This document shows, piece after piece, positions 32,714-41,378 of a stretch of DNA of 64,000 nucleotides. Below the pieces are notes generated by a model. That model did no database searches. It saw only the letters and a list, made by a program, of their open reading frames with translations, and was not told where the DNA came from. Source of the stretch: Nocardioides sp. TRM66260-LWL (GTDB taxonomy: Bacteria; Actinomycetota; Actinomycetes; Propionibacteriales; Nocardioidaceae); contig NZ_JAIQZK010000007.1 in the NCBI RefSeq assembly GCF_020075545.1, forward strand, positions 1-64,000. Direction: 5' to 3'. The first letter of the stretch is position 1. Each line of letters starts with the position of its first letter. The position numbers and the translations under genes are program-made.

Positions 32714-33190
32714 TCAGGAGCGCAGGGGGTGGCCCTGGGCGTCGCGGGAGTCGGTGGCCAGCAGGATGATCCCGTCGACGAACGGCCAGATGGCGCCGAT
32801 GCCGCAGGTCAGCACCGTGACCACCAGCTGGAGCACGCCGGTGGTCGTGTCGCCGATGTAGAAGCGGCCTAGGCCGAGCGGGATCAGCAGCTGCAGCAGC
32901 CCCGCCACCAGCTTGGACTTCTCCGAGTACGGCACGCCGGTGACCGGGTGGACGCCCCAGGGCGCGCCGGGCGCCGCACCGGGTGCCGCGCCGTACGGCT
33001 GGCCCGGCCACGGCTGTCCGCCCCACTGCTGCCCCGGCGACGGGCCCCACGGCTGCCCCGGCGGCGGCGCCCAGCCGGGATGCGGCTGTCCGGCGGGCGG
33101 GGGCGGGTACCCGGACGGCGCGGACGGCGCGGACGGCGGGGGCGGCGGCACCTGCCCCTGCGGGGACTGCTCCGGTGGCGGCTGGCTCAT
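32714..33190 (-). CDS. TM2 domain-containing membrane protein
   Basis: A 158-residue protein. The first 90 residues are Pro/Gly/Gln-rich and disordered (repeated PGQPWG-type units). VTGVPYSEKSKLVAGLLQLLIPLGLGRFYIGD then starts a TM2 domain with two transmembrane helices (LVAGLLQLLIPLGLG and VLQLVVTVLTCGIGAIWPFVDGIILL) linked by GRFYIGDTTTG. TM2 proteins are small membrane proteins of unclear function. Its ATG overlaps the hemW stop (ATGA), so it is translated with hemW. Its end is 8 nt from the convergent DUF3097 gene. Confidence 0.9.
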   Translation of the reverse strand: MSQPPPEQSPQGQVPPPPPSAPSAPSGYPPPPAGQPHPGWAPPPGQPWGPSPGQQWGGQPWPGQPYGAAPGAAPGAPWGVHPVTGVPYSEKSKLVAGLLQLLIPLGLGRFYIGDTTTGVLQLVVTVLTCGIGAIWPFVDGIILLATDSRDAQGHPLRS

Positions 33191-34401
33191 GGCAGCACCC
33201 TACGGACCACGGCGTCCGCGAGCAGCCGTCCGCGCCGGGTCAGCACCAGCCGGCCGTCCGACCAGGGTCCGGGCTCGGCGAGCTCCTCGGCGACCACCTC
33301 GGCCGCGGCGCGGCGGCCGGCGTCGTCGAGGGCGGCGGCCGGCAGTCCCTGACGGAGCCGCACCTCCAGCAGGACGCGCTCGACCCGGCGGTCCTCGTCC
33401 GCGAGCACCTCGCGGCCCTGGGCCGGGCTGAGGCCGGCGTCCAGCCGCTGGGCGTAGGCCGCCGGGTGCTTGCGGTTCCACCAGCGCACGCCGCCGACAT
33501 GGGAGTGCGCGCCCGGCCCGACGCCCCACCAGTCGGCGCCGGTCCAGTAGAGGAGGTTGTGCCGGCACTCCGCACCGGGACGCGCCCAGTTCGAGACCTC
33601 GTACCAGGACAGCCCGGCCGCGGTGAGCCGCTCGTCGGCCAGGAGGTACTTGTCGGCGAGGTCGTCGTCGTCCGGTGCCGGCAGCTCGCCGCGCCGAACC
33701 CGACGCGCCAGTGCCGTGCCGTCCTCGACGATCAGGGCGTAGGCCGAGAGGTGGTCGGGCTCGCAGGCCAGGGCGGCGTCGAGCGAGCGCCCCCAGTCGT
33801 CGAGCGACTCCCCCGGCGTGCCGTAGATGAGGTCGAGGCTGACCTGCTCGAAGCCCGCCTCACGGGCCCAGGCCACCGCCTGCGGCACCCGCAGGGGGTC
33901 GTGGGTGCGGTCGAGGACCCGCAGGACGTGCCGCACGTCCGACTGCATCCCGAAGGACAGCCGGGTGAAGCCCGCCTCCCGCAGCCCCGCGAGCGACTCC
34001 GGGGTGACGGAGTCGGGGTTGGCCTCGGTGGTGACCTCGGCGTCGTCGGCCAGGCCGACCTCCTCGCGCACCGCCTCCAGCAGCGAGCCGAGCTCGGCCG
34101 GCGTCAGCAGGGTCGGCGTGCCGCCGCCCACGAAGACCGTCTCGACCGGCCGGGTCGGGCCGAGCACCCGGGCCGCCAGGGCGATCTCCCGGGCCGCCGT
34201 CGCCGCGAAGTCGCGTCGCGACACCCCGGGCCCGAGCTCCTCGGCGGTGTAGGTGTTGAAGTCGCAGTAGCCGCAGCGGACCGCACAGAACGGCACGTGC
34301 AGGTAGACGCCCAGGCCGCTCGCGCCGACGTCGGCCAGCGCCGAGGCGGGCAGCGAGCCGTCGTCGGGAGCCGGCTCGCCGTCGGGGAGGGTGCTGGGCA
34401 C
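33187..34401 (-). CDS. hemW: Radical SAM heme chaperone HemW
   Basis: A 404-residue radical SAM protein related to oxygen-independent coproporphyrinogen oxidase. HemW binds and inserts heme into respiratory enzymes rather than decarboxylating. The 4Fe-4S motif is C39-x3-C43-x2-C46 (HVPFCAVRCGYCDFN), followed by VFVGGGTPTLL, TTEANPDSV, RLSFGMQSD, VSLDLIYGTPGE and YEVSNWARPG. The extra Cys typical of true HemN (fourth Cys in CxxxCxxCxC) is replaced (CGYCDF), which favours HemW. The GTG at 34401 has GAGGAT six nt upstream (weak -10). The TM2 gene is coupled behind it. Confidence 0.93.
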   Translation of the reverse strand: MPSTLPDGEPAPDDGSLPASALADVGASGLGVYLHVPFCAVRCGYCDFNTYTAEELGPGVSRRDFAATAAREIALAARVLGPTRPVETVFVGGGTPTLLTPAELGSLLEAVREEVGLADDAEVTTEANPDSVTPESLAGLREAGFTRLSFGMQSDVRHVLRVLDRTHDPLRVPQAVAWAREAGFEQVSLDLIYGTPGESLDDWGRSLDAALACEPDHLSAYALIVEDGTALARRVRRGELPAPDDDDLADKYLLADERLTAAGLSWYEVSNWARPGAECRHNLLYWTGADWWGVGPGAHSHVGGVRWWNRKHPAAYAQRLDAGLSPAQGREVLADEDRRVERVLLEVRLRQGLPAAALDDAGRRAAAEVVAEELAEPGPWSDGRLVLTRRGRLLADAVVRRVLP

Positions 34402-34447
34402 CGGTCCATCCTCACACGCGCGGGCGACCCCGCCTGCGGCCGGGCGA

Positions 34448-35398
34448 TCAGACGGGGACGGCCAGGCTGACGACGTAGCCGTCGTCGACCGAGCCGGTGA
34501 CGGTGGCCAGCTGCAGGGAGTGGCCGTCGGCGAAGACCAGGTCGGTGTCGAGGCTGACGCGCTGGAGGTTCGCGACGCTGGCCTCGTAGCCCTCGGCGGT
34601 GCCGTAGACGGTCTCGCAGACGTCCTGGGGCAGCGCCAGCTGGGAGGTGCGCAGCCGGTTGGTCGCGTCCGTCGCGTCGGCGACGCTCGGGTAGACCTCG
34701 AAGTGCATGTGCGGCCACCGGCCGTCGTAGCAGGCCGGGAAGACGCTGGTGAACTCGAGCCGACCGTCGGCGTCGGCCACCTGCACCCCGCGCAGGTAGT
34801 TCTCGGCCTGGGCGCTGCCGGTGTACATCGAGTACTGGCCGTCGCGGTCGCAGTGCCACAGGTAGACGGCCGCGCCCTCGTACGGCGTCGCGTCCTCGCC
34901 GTCGAGGTCGTAGACCCGCAGCCGGATCCTGATCGGCACGCCCTCGGCGACCCCGTCGGCGTCCCCGAAGGAGCGGGTCAGATCGCTGCGGACGACGCCC
35001 GACTCGGCCAGCGCGTCGGGCCCGTTGCTGCCGTCGCCCGGATACGGCCCCGCGGTCTCCTCGGGGATCTCGCCGGCGGCGACGGCCGTGGCCGCGGCGC
35101 CCATGCCGCCCGCCGGAGGGCCGCCCGGGACGGTGGCGGCTCCGCTCGTGGCGGCCGAGGAGGCGGAGGAGGAAGCGGTCTCCTCGGCCCCGCAGGCGGT
35201 GAGGGCGGCCGCCGCGCCGACGCCGCCGAGCAGCCCCAGCAAGCCCCGCCGGCCCATCGCCCGACGCCGCGCCAGGAGGATCGGCAGGTCGTGGGCGAGG
35301 CCGAGGTCGTGGTCCTCGAGCTCGTCGTGTCCGTGCGGCGTGCTGGTGCTGCCGGTGCTGGTGCTGGTGTTGCTGCCGGTGCTGGTGCTGGGGGTCAT
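34448..35398 (-). CDS. Exported intradiol dioxygenase-like protein
   Basis: A 316-residue protein. A Ser/Thr/Gly repeat N-terminus (TSTGSNTSTSTGSTST) and an acidic stretch come first. At about residue 45 a twin-Arg-like segment (ARRRAMGRRGLLGLLGG) leads into a hydrophobic core and a lipobox LTAC. The signal is therefore internal and could be Tat-type with a lipid anchor; a later start is possible. The catalytic domain (about 115-316) follows the intradiol ring-cleavage fold (protocatechuate 3,4-dioxygenase beta-like). The non-heme iron ligands are seen as Tyr in AAVYLWHCDRDGQYSMY, Tyr in ENYLRG, and the His pair in RWPHMHFEVY. Exported members of the family have unknown substrates. GAGGAG precedes the ATG. 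Confidence 0.86.
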   Translation of the reverse strand: MTPSTSTGSNTSTSTGSTSTPHGHDELEDHDLGLAHDLPILLARRRAMGRRGLLGLLGGVGAAAALTACGAEETASSSASSAATSGAATVPGGPPAGGMGAAATAVAAGEIPEETAGPYPGDGSNGPDALAESGVVRSDLTRSFGDADGVAEGVPIRIRLRVYDLDGEDATPYEGAAVYLWHCDRDGQYSMYTGSAQAENYLRGVQVADADGRLEFTSVFPACYDGRWPHMHFEVYPSVADATDATNRLRTSQLALPQDVCETVYGTAEGYEASVANLQRVSLDTDLVFADGHSLQLATVTGSVDDGYVVSLAVPV

Positions 35399-35488
35399 GG
35401 TGGCTCCTCGGGCGCGGGGCGGATCGTCCGCCGGTGGGAGCAGTCGACCGGTCGCCGCTGTGCATCGGCTGTGCTCGACGCAGGAGGC

Positions 35489-38400
35489 TCATCGGAAGTC
35501 GCGCGAGCGCAGCCGGGTCTCGAGCGCGGCCGCCGCCTCGGGGTGCAGGTCGGAGAGGCCGGACAGGCGATCGGCCACCAGGTTCGTGACGCCGTCGCGC
35601 CGCTCGACCAGCCCCCGCACCACCATCGCCTGGGAGCGGGTGGCCACGGCCCGGTGCCGACGCCACAGCCCCTGGCCGCAGACGACGTTGAGCATGCCCG
35701 TCTCGTCCTCGAGGTTGAGGAACGTGACCCCGCCGGCGGTGCCCGGACGCTGCCGGTGCGTGACCACGCCGGCGACGCTCACCCGGCGTCGGTCGGCGAC
35801 CGTCGCGCGCTCGCCGACCAGGTCGGCCACCGCGTGCACGCCGGCTGCCCGCAGGCCCGGCCGCAGGTGAGCGAAGGGATGGTCGTCGGGGGTGACGCCG
35901 GTGGCCCACAGGTCGGCGAGCAGCACGCCGACGCCGTCGAGGCCGGGCAGCGTCGGCGGCGGTGCGGCCACCACGAGTCCCTCGAGGTGCTCCTCGCGCT
36001 CGGTCCAGCCGGCCGTCCACAGCGCCTGGCGACGGTCGAGGCCGAGACCCTCGAAGACCCCCGCGGTGGCCAGCGCCTCGAGCTGGCCGGCGTCGAGGCC
36101 CGCCCGACGCGACAGGTCGGCGAGATCGCGGAAGGGTCGCTCCTCGCGCGCCGCGACGATCCGCCGGGCGACGTCGTCGCCGATGCCGCGCACCGAGGCC
36201 AGGCCCAGTCGCACCGCGAACCCGCCGTCGCGCCGATGCCGGGGCGTGGGATCGGGCGTGCCCTCCACGAACGGCGGCACCTCGCCGCCGTGGTCGTGGC
36301 GGCAGGCGTCCAGGCCGGTGGCGCGCGGCCGCTGCCCCGGCGGCAGGTCGACCAGCGGCTCCAGCCCCGCCTGCGCGTCCGAGCGCAGCAGGTCGGGACG
36401 CCGCACCTCGACGTCGTGGCGCCGGGCGTCGCCGACCAGCGACTGCGGGGAGTAGAAGCCCATCGGCTGCGCGCGCAGCAGGCCGGCGAGGAACGCCGCC
36501 GGGTAGTGCAGCTTGAACCACGAGCTCGCGTAGACGAGCAGCGCGAAGGACAGCGCATGGCTCTCGGCGAACCCGAAGTTCGCGAACGAGCGGATCTGCA
36601 GGTAGATCGCGTCGGCCCGCTCCCCGTGCAGGCCCTTGCGGGCCATGCCCTCGTAGAGCTTGCGCTCGATCCGCTCGATCCGCTCGATGCCCCGCTTGGA
36701 GCCCATCGCGCGGCGCAGCAGGTCGGCGTCGTCGGCGTCGCAGTCGCCGAGCACCATCGCCATCTGCATCAGCTGCTCCTGGAACAGCGGGACGCCGCGG
36801 GTGCGCTCGAGGATCGGGATGACGCTGGGGTGCGGGTAGGCGATCGGCTCCTGCCCCATCGCCCGGCGGATGTAGGGGTGCACCGCGCCGCCCTGGATGG
36901 GCCCGGGGCGGATCAGCGCGATCTCGACGGCGAGGTCGTAGAAGGTGCGGGGACGCAGCCGCGGCAGGGTGCCGATCTGGGCACGGCTCTCGACCTGGAA
37001 GACGCCCACGGAGTCGGCCCGGCAGAGCATGTCGTAGACCGCGGGCTCCTCCTTGGGCAGCGAGTGGAGCTCCCAGTGCTCGTCGAGGTGCTCACGGGCC
37101 AGCGCGATCATGTGGTCGAGCGCGCTGAGCATGCCGAGGCCGAGCAGGTCGAACTTCACCAGGCCCATCGACGCGCAGGCGTCCTTGTCCCACTGCAGGA
37201 CGGTGCGGCGGTCCATGCGCGCCCGCTCGATGGGGCACACCTCGCCGATCGGCTGCTCGGTGAGCACCATGCCCCCGGAGTGGATGCCCAGGTGACGGGG
37301 GGCGCCGAGGAGCTCCTCGGCCAGCCCGACGACCGCGGGCGGCACCGCCTCGCCCGCCCGGGCCTCGCCGCGGGTGTCGGCCGCGGTGCCGGTGCCGTCG
37401 TCGGCCAGCTGGTCGGCCACCACCGAGGTCCAGCTCGTGACCTGCTTGGACCACGCGTCCTGCTGGCCCGGCGAGAACCCCAGCGCCTTGGCGGCGTCGC
37501 GCACGGCCATCTTGGGCCGGTAGGAGATGACGTTGGCGACCTGCGCGGCGTTGAGCCGGCCGTAGGTGTCGTAGACCCACTGGATGACCTCCTCGCGGCG
37601 CCGGGCGTCGAAGTCGACGTCGATGTCGGGCTCCTCGTCGCGGTGCTGGGAGATGAACCGCTCGAAGGGCAGGCCGTACCGCACGGGGTCGATGGCGGTG
37701 ATGCCGAGCGCGTAGCAGACCGCGGAGCTGGCCGCGGAGCCGCGGCCCTGGCAGAGGATGCCGCGGCGGTGCGCGAAGTCGACGATGTCGTGGACGATGA
37801 CGAAGTAGCCGGGGAAGTCCTTGCGCTCGATGATCTCCAGCTCGCGCTCGACGCGGGAGCGCGCCTCGGCCTCCTGCGGGGTGCCGGCGTAGCGCCGGGC
37901 GAAGCCGGCCCAGGTGAGCTCGCGCAGCCGGCTGGTGGGCGTGTGGCCCTCGGGGATGCCCTGTTTGGGCAGCCGGGGCGAGGCCTTGCGCAGGTCGAAG
38001 GCGAGCTCGCCGGCCAGCCGCGCGGCGTACGCCACCGCGCCCGGGTGACGGGCGAACCGGGCGGCCATCTCCTCGCCGCTGCGCAGGTGCGCCTGGCCCG
38101 AGACCGGCAGCCAGCCGTCGAGGTCGGCCAGGCTGCGCCGGGCGCGGATGGCCGACATCGCCTGCGCCAGCCGCCGCTGCTCGGGCCGGGCGTAGTGGAC
38201 GTTGTTGGTGGCCACCACCGGCAGGCCGTGCTCGCGGGCGAGCCCGGCGAGCACGTCGTTGGCGACGGTGTCGCCCGGGTGCGCGTGGTCGGTGAGCTCG
38301 ACGACGACGTGCTCGGCGCCGAACCGCTCGACCAGGGCGCCCAGCGCGGCGTCGGCCGCCGCCCCGCCGCCCTCGGCGAGGGCCTGACGCACCGCGCCCT

Positions 38401-38962
38401 TGCGGCAGCCGGTGAGCACCACCCAGTGGCCGCGGCCGCGCTCGACCAGCTCGTCGAGCCGGTGGTCGGGGCGCCCCTTCTCGTCCCCGCGCAGGTGCGC
38501 GAGGGTCATCGCCCCGGCCAGCCGGTGGTAGCCCTCGACGCCGCGGGCCAGCACCAGCAGGTGGGTGCCGGCGGGGTCGGCGACCCCGAGCTGCGGGGCG
38601 TCGAGGCCCAGGCTGAGCTCGGCTCCGTACACGGTGCGCAGGTCGGGGTGCGCGCGGGCGGCCTCGGCGAGCATCGGCGCGCCGTGGAAGCCGTCGTGGT
38701 CGGTGAGCGCGAGCCCGGTCAGACCCAGCCGGACCGCCTCGGCGACGAGCTCCTCCGGCGGGCTGGCGCCGTCGAGGAAGCTGAAGTCGCTGTGGCAGTG
38801 CAGCTCGGCGTAGGGCACCACCGGCCCCTCGGGCGGCAGGGCGCCGCTGGCGTCGGGACGGCGACGGCGCGTCGAGATCGGCGCCTCGGGCGGCGGGGCG
38901 GAGCGTCCGGAGAGCCGTCGCTCGAGCTCGCTCCACGGCACGGCGGGATTGCTGAAGCCCAT
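35489..38962 (-). CDS. dnaE2: Error-prone DNA polymerase DnaE2 (ImuC)
   Basis: An 1157-residue C-family polymerase that does translesion synthesis with ImuA' and ImuB during the SOS response. The typical DnaE2 leader GFSNPAVPWSELERRLSGR is followed by the PHP domain (YAELHCHSDFSFLDGASPPEELV, LALTDHDGF). The polymerase catalytic acids lie in PDIDVDFDARRR. A helix-hairpin-helix region (VRGIGDDVARRI) and a C-terminal OB fold (RVSVAGVVTHRQRPGTAGGVTFLNLEDETGMLNVV) complete the protein. It is full length. It is the last gene of imuA'-imuB-dnaE2, 9 nt after imuB, so it is controlled by the two SOS boxes at 41264-41313. Confidence 0.96.
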   Translation of the reverse strand: MGFSNPAVPWSELERRLSGRSAPPPEAPISTRRRRPDASGALPPEGPVVPYAELHCHSDFSFLDGASPPEELVAEAVRLGLTGLALTDHDGFHGAPMLAEAARAHPDLRTVYGAELSLGLDAPQLGVADPAGTHLLVLARGVEGYHRLAGAMTLAHLRGDEKGRPDHRLDELVERGRGHWVVLTGCRKGAVRQALAEGGGAAADAALGALVERFGAEHVVVELTDHAHPGDTVANDVLAGLAREHGLPVVATNNVHYARPEQRRLAQAMSAIRARRSLADLDGWLPVSGQAHLRSGEEMAARFARHPGAVAYAARLAGELAFDLRKASPRLPKQGIPEGHTPTSRLRELTWAGFARRYAGTPQEAEARSRVERELEIIERKDFPGYFVIVHDIVDFAHRRGILCQGRGSAASSAVCYALGITAIDPVRYGLPFERFISQHRDEEPDIDVDFDARRREEVIQWVYDTYGRLNAAQVANVISYRPKMAVRDAAKALGFSPGQQDAWSKQVTSWTSVVADQLADDGTGTAADTRGEARAGEAVPPAVVGLAEELLGAPRHLGIHSGGMVLTEQPIGEVCPIERARMDRRTVLQWDKDACASMGLVKFDLLGLGMLSALDHMIALAREHLDEHWELHSLPKEEPAVYDMLCRADSVGVFQVESRAQIGTLPRLRPRTFYDLAVEIALIRPGPIQGGAVHPYIRRAMGQEPIAYPHPSVIPILERTRGVPLFQEQLMQMAMVLGDCDADDADLLRRAMGSKRGIERIERIERKLYEGMARKGLHGERADAIYLQIRSFANFGFAESHALSFALLVYASSWFKLHYPAAFLAGLLRAQPMGFYSPQSLVGDARRHDVEVRRPDLLRSDAQAGLEPLVDLPPGQRPRATGLDACRHDHGGEVPPFVEGTPDPTPRHRRDGGFAVRLGLASVRGIGDDVARRIVAAREERPFRDLADLSRRAGLDAGQLEALATAGVFEGLGLDRRQALWTAGWTEREEHLEGLVVAAPPPTLPGLDGVGVLLADLWATGVTPDDHPFAHLRPGLRAAGVHAVADLVGERATVADRRRVSVAGVVTHRQRPGTAGGVTFLNLEDETGMLNVVCGQGLWRRHRAVATRSQAMVVRGLVERRDGVTNLVADRLSGLSDLHPEAAAALETRLRSRDFR

Positions 38963-38971
38963 CAGCGCGCC

Positions 38972-40555
38972 TCACTCATAGCCGGCCACCGCCTCCCAGG
39001 CGCCGTCGAGGCAGGTGATCAGCCAGGCGCGCCCGTCGGCCCCGACCAGCTGGAAGCGCATGACCGGCCCGCGCTGCGCCGCGCCGGGCTCCCACCAGGC
39101 GGTCTCGGCCGGCCACGGCCCGGCCCAGCCGACGACCGGCTGCCAGCGGTCCTCCACGTGCAGCCGGACGGGCTCGCCGCTGAGCGCACCGCGCTCGTCG
39201 ACGAGCACCGGACGCCCCGAGGCGTCCTCCACCCGCGCCGGCCACGGCGTCGGGAAGACCCGCGCGGGCGCCGGGCCGAGGATGCGGCCGGGCCAGGCCG
39301 GCTCGACCGGCCGCAGCCCGGTGGGACGCTGCCCCCACGGGACGAGCGCCTGCCGCTCGGCGGGGGTGCGTCCGCCCTGCAGCACCGGCTGCAGCACCCG
39401 GTCGTGACCGAGCATGCCCTGCAGCCGCGCGAGCCCCCGCTCGACCCGGGCGTCGGTGCCGCCCCAGAGGCCCTCGGCGTGCACGTGCTCGGGCACCACC
39501 GTGAGCGGCTCGAACCGCACCCCGGTGACGGCCGCGCCGAGCGTGCCCAGCCCGACGCCCTGGCCGGCCCCCTGACCGGCGAGCTGGTAGCGCAGCCGGT
39601 CGAGGACGTCGGCGGCGGAGAACCAGCGCGGGTGCAGCCAGGTGCGCGCCAGCACCGGCGGCTCGCCCTCGGTGCGCACCTCGACGCACAGCTCGGTGCA
39701 CACCAGGCGCCGCTCGGTGAGCCCCGCGACGAGCCGCTCGACCGTGCGCCGGGCAGAGAAGCAGATCGCCTCCGCGGAGTCGAGCGCCGGCTCGAAGGCC
39801 ACCTCGGCGCCGAGGTCGGGCGGCGGGGTGCGGGGGGCGAACCGCTGGGCGTCGACGCCGTCGAGCACCTGGTGCACCCGGGCCACCGCCAGCCCGAAGC
39901 GGGCCCGCACGTCGGGTGCGGGCAGCGCGGCGAGCTGCCCGAGGGACTCGATGCCCAGACGGCGCAGCAGGCTGACCGCGTCGGCGTCGTCGAGCACCTC
40001 GACGGGCAGCTCGGCCAGCAGCTCGCGCGCCCCGCCGGGCGGCACGACGCGGCACTCCTGGGGACGGGCCAGCCGGGCGGCCTGCTCGGCGGTGAAGAGG
40101 TCGTCGGCCACGCCGATGCGGACGTCCCAGACGCCCGCGCGCACCAGCCGCTCGGCGACGACGGCGGCGGTGGCCTCCTCGTCGCCGTAGTAGCGGCCCG
40201 GGGAGCGCAGGGCCGCGAGCCCCGGCCGCAGCAGCGCGACGCCCGGCCGCAGCTCCTCGAGCACCGCCAGCACCGGCTCGAAGGCCCGGGCGTCGCGGTC
40301 GGGCGCGTCGGCCAGCACCCGCAGCTCGGGGCAGCGGCCCTGCGCGTCGCGGCGACGCATGCCGCGACGCACGCCGAGCTCGCGCGCAGTGGCCGTGCAG
40401 GCCACCACGCGGTTGGCGGCGAACACCGCGGCGGGCCGCCGCGACGGGGAGTCCGCCGAGCCGGCCTCGGCGCCGTCGACGCTCGGCTCCCCCGCGGCCT
40501 CCCACAGCGCCGCGACGACCGGCCAGTCGGGGCACCAGACGACGAAGACGCGCAT
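38972..40555 (-). CDS. imuB: Y-family polymerase-like mutasome protein ImuB
   Basis: A 527-residue Y-family polymerase homologue that acts as the hub of the mutasome, linking ImuA', DnaE2 and the beta clamp. It starts MRVFVVWCPDWPVVAAL. The N-terminal palm lacks the catalytic acidic residues of active DinB (the first strand carries WCPDW rather than D-x-D with a metal site), as expected for ImuB. Later segments PGRYYGDEEATAAVVAERLV, VRIGVADDLFTAEQAARLA, LLRRLGIESLGQLAALP and RFAPRTPPPDLGAEVAFE match the family through the little-finger domain. The C-terminal tail is long and Pro/Trp-rich. Its ATG overlaps the imuA' stop (ATGA), so it is coupled to imuA'. Confidence 0.93.
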   Translation of the reverse strand: MRVFVVWCPDWPVVAALWEAAGEPSVDGAEAGSADSPSRRPAAVFAANRVVACTATARELGVRRGMRRRDAQGRCPELRVLADAPDRDARAFEPVLAVLEELRPGVALLRPGLAALRSPGRYYGDEEATAAVVAERLVRAGVWDVRIGVADDLFTAEQAARLARPQECRVVPPGGARELLAELPVEVLDDADAVSLLRRLGIESLGQLAALPAPDVRARFGLAVARVHQVLDGVDAQRFAPRTPPPDLGAEVAFEPALDSAEAICFSARRTVERLVAGLTERRLVCTELCVEVRTEGEPPVLARTWLHPRWFSAADVLDRLRYQLAGQGAGQGVGLGTLGAAVTGVRFEPLTVVPEHVHAEGLWGGTDARVERGLARLQGMLGHDRVLQPVLQGGRTPAERQALVPWGQRPTGLRPVEPAWPGRILGPAPARVFPTPWPARVEDASGRPVLVDERGALSGEPVRLHVEDRWQPVVGWAGPWPAETAWWEPGAAQRGPVMRFQLVGADGRAWLITCLDGAWEAVAGYE

Positions 40556-41253
40556 CAGCCGGCCGCCTTCCGCAGCGGCGTCGCGCCGTGCCGACCGACG
40601 CCGACGGGGAGCCCGGCGTCCCCCAGGCCCTCGAGCCGCACGCGCACCGGCGGCGCGCTGCCCCGCTGCACCTCCACGACGGCGTGCCGACGGTCGAGCA
40701 GCCCCTCGCCGTGGCCCACGCCGTGCCAGGCGACCTCGGCGAGCCGCAGCCGCGCGGTGCAGCGCGGCCACTCCCCCTGCACGACCAGCGCCGCGGAGCG
40801 CTCGCGCAGCCGCGCGGAGAGCCGCTCGGCGACCGACGGCGCCAGCGGAGCGCGTCGACCCCGCAGCAGCGGCGGGCGCACCACGACGAGGCCGGCGAGG
40901 TCGATGACCGCGGCCAGCGCCTCGAGCCACTGCTCCCCGGGCTCGGGCACGACGACGGTGCGGGAGAGCTCGACCCCCCAGGCCGCGGCAGCCTCGGCGC
41001 CGAGGTCGTCCACCCCCACCAGCGCGCTCCAGGCGCCGGCCCGCGAGGGGCCGGCCATGAGCAGCAGCGCGAGGGTGGTGGAGTCGACCTGGTAGGTGCC
41101 CCCGGCCCGCAGTCGCAGCACCGGCGCGAGCGCCGGGTGGGTGACCAGCTCGACCCCCGCCTCGGCGGCGGCGAGGCCCGGACGCTCGAGCCGCGCGATG
41201 CGCTGGCGCAGCGCGGCGAGCTCGTCGGCGCGGGAGGTCGGGGCGATGGTCAC
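40555..41253 (-). CDS. imuA': Mutasome accessory protein ImuA'
   Basis: A 232-residue RecA-like accessory factor of the DnaE2/ImuB mutasome. It starts at the GTG 41253 (TIAPTSRADELAALRQRIARLE, a short coiled segment), followed by a degenerate RecA-like core (TLALLLMAGPSRAGAWSALVGVDDLGAEAAAAWGVEL, VVVRPPLLRG) without a canonical Walker A, as in actinobacterial ImuA'. A start at 41316 would place both SOS boxes inside the gene, so I rejected it. GATCAT lies 6 nt before the GTG and TTGCGC lies 17 nt further up, suggesting a leaderless transcript whose promoter is covered by the proximal SOS box. Confidence 0.9.
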   Translation of the reverse strand: MTIAPTSRADELAALRQRIARLERPGLAAAEAGVELVTHPALAPVLRLRAGGTYQVDSTTLALLLMAGPSRAGAWSALVGVDDLGAEAAAAWGVELSRTVVVPEPGEQWLEALAAVIDLAGLVVVRPPLLRGRRAPLAPSVAERLSARLRERSAALVVQGEWPRCTARLRLAEVAWHGVGHGEGLLDRRHAVVEVQRGSAPPVRVRLEGLGDAGLPVGVGRHGATPLRKAAG

Positions 41254-41263
41254 GCGTCCATGA

Positions 41264-41279
41264 TCGAACGGATGTTCGA
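41264..41279. promoter_or_regulatory. SOS (LexA) box, proximal
   Basis: TCGAAC-GGAT-GTTCGA is a perfect match to the actinobacterial LexA palindrome TCGAAC-N4-GTTCGA, with symmetry extending to 20 bp (41262-41281). It overlaps the putative -10 and spacer of the imuA' promoter and ends 11 nt from the GTG start. Confidence 0.95.
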
Positions 41280-41297
41280 TCGGCGCAACCCGGGATC

Positions 41298-41313
41298 TCG
41301 AACTCGCGTTCGA
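41298..41313. promoter_or_regulatory. SOS (LexA) box, distal
   Basis: TCGAAC-TCGC-GTTCGA is a second perfect LexA palindrome, centred 34 bp from the proximal box (about three helical turns). Two sites on the same face predict cooperative or tight repression. Confidence 0.93.
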
Positions 41314-41318
41314 CACGC

Positions 41319-41358
41319 ACGACGGGGGCCGATCACATCACGGATCGGCCCCCGTCGT
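41319..41358 (-). terminator. Strong hairpin terminator after fadD
   Basis: 16-bp perfect arms (41319-41334 and 41343-41358) with an 8-nt loop, starting ACGACGGGGG. It lies 20 nt after the fadD stop and 5 nt before the distal SOS box, and so isolates the imuA' promoter from fadD transcription. No T-tract is seen. Confidence 0.85.
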
Positions 41359-41378
41359 CGAGCGGAGGGGTGGTGCGG

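Noticed and set aside
34391..41095. 2234-codon open frame on the plus strand
   Set aside because: It is antisense to hemW (start), the dioxygenase, dnaE2, imuB and imuA', all of which have recognisable domains. Its composition (Arg/Gly/Val/Leu/His rich, no domains) is that of a GC-rich shadow frame.
41254..41316. Earlier ATG start for imuA' at 41316
   Set aside because: It would put both perfect LexA boxes and the promoter inside the coding sequence. The GTG at 41253 fits the promoter spacing.
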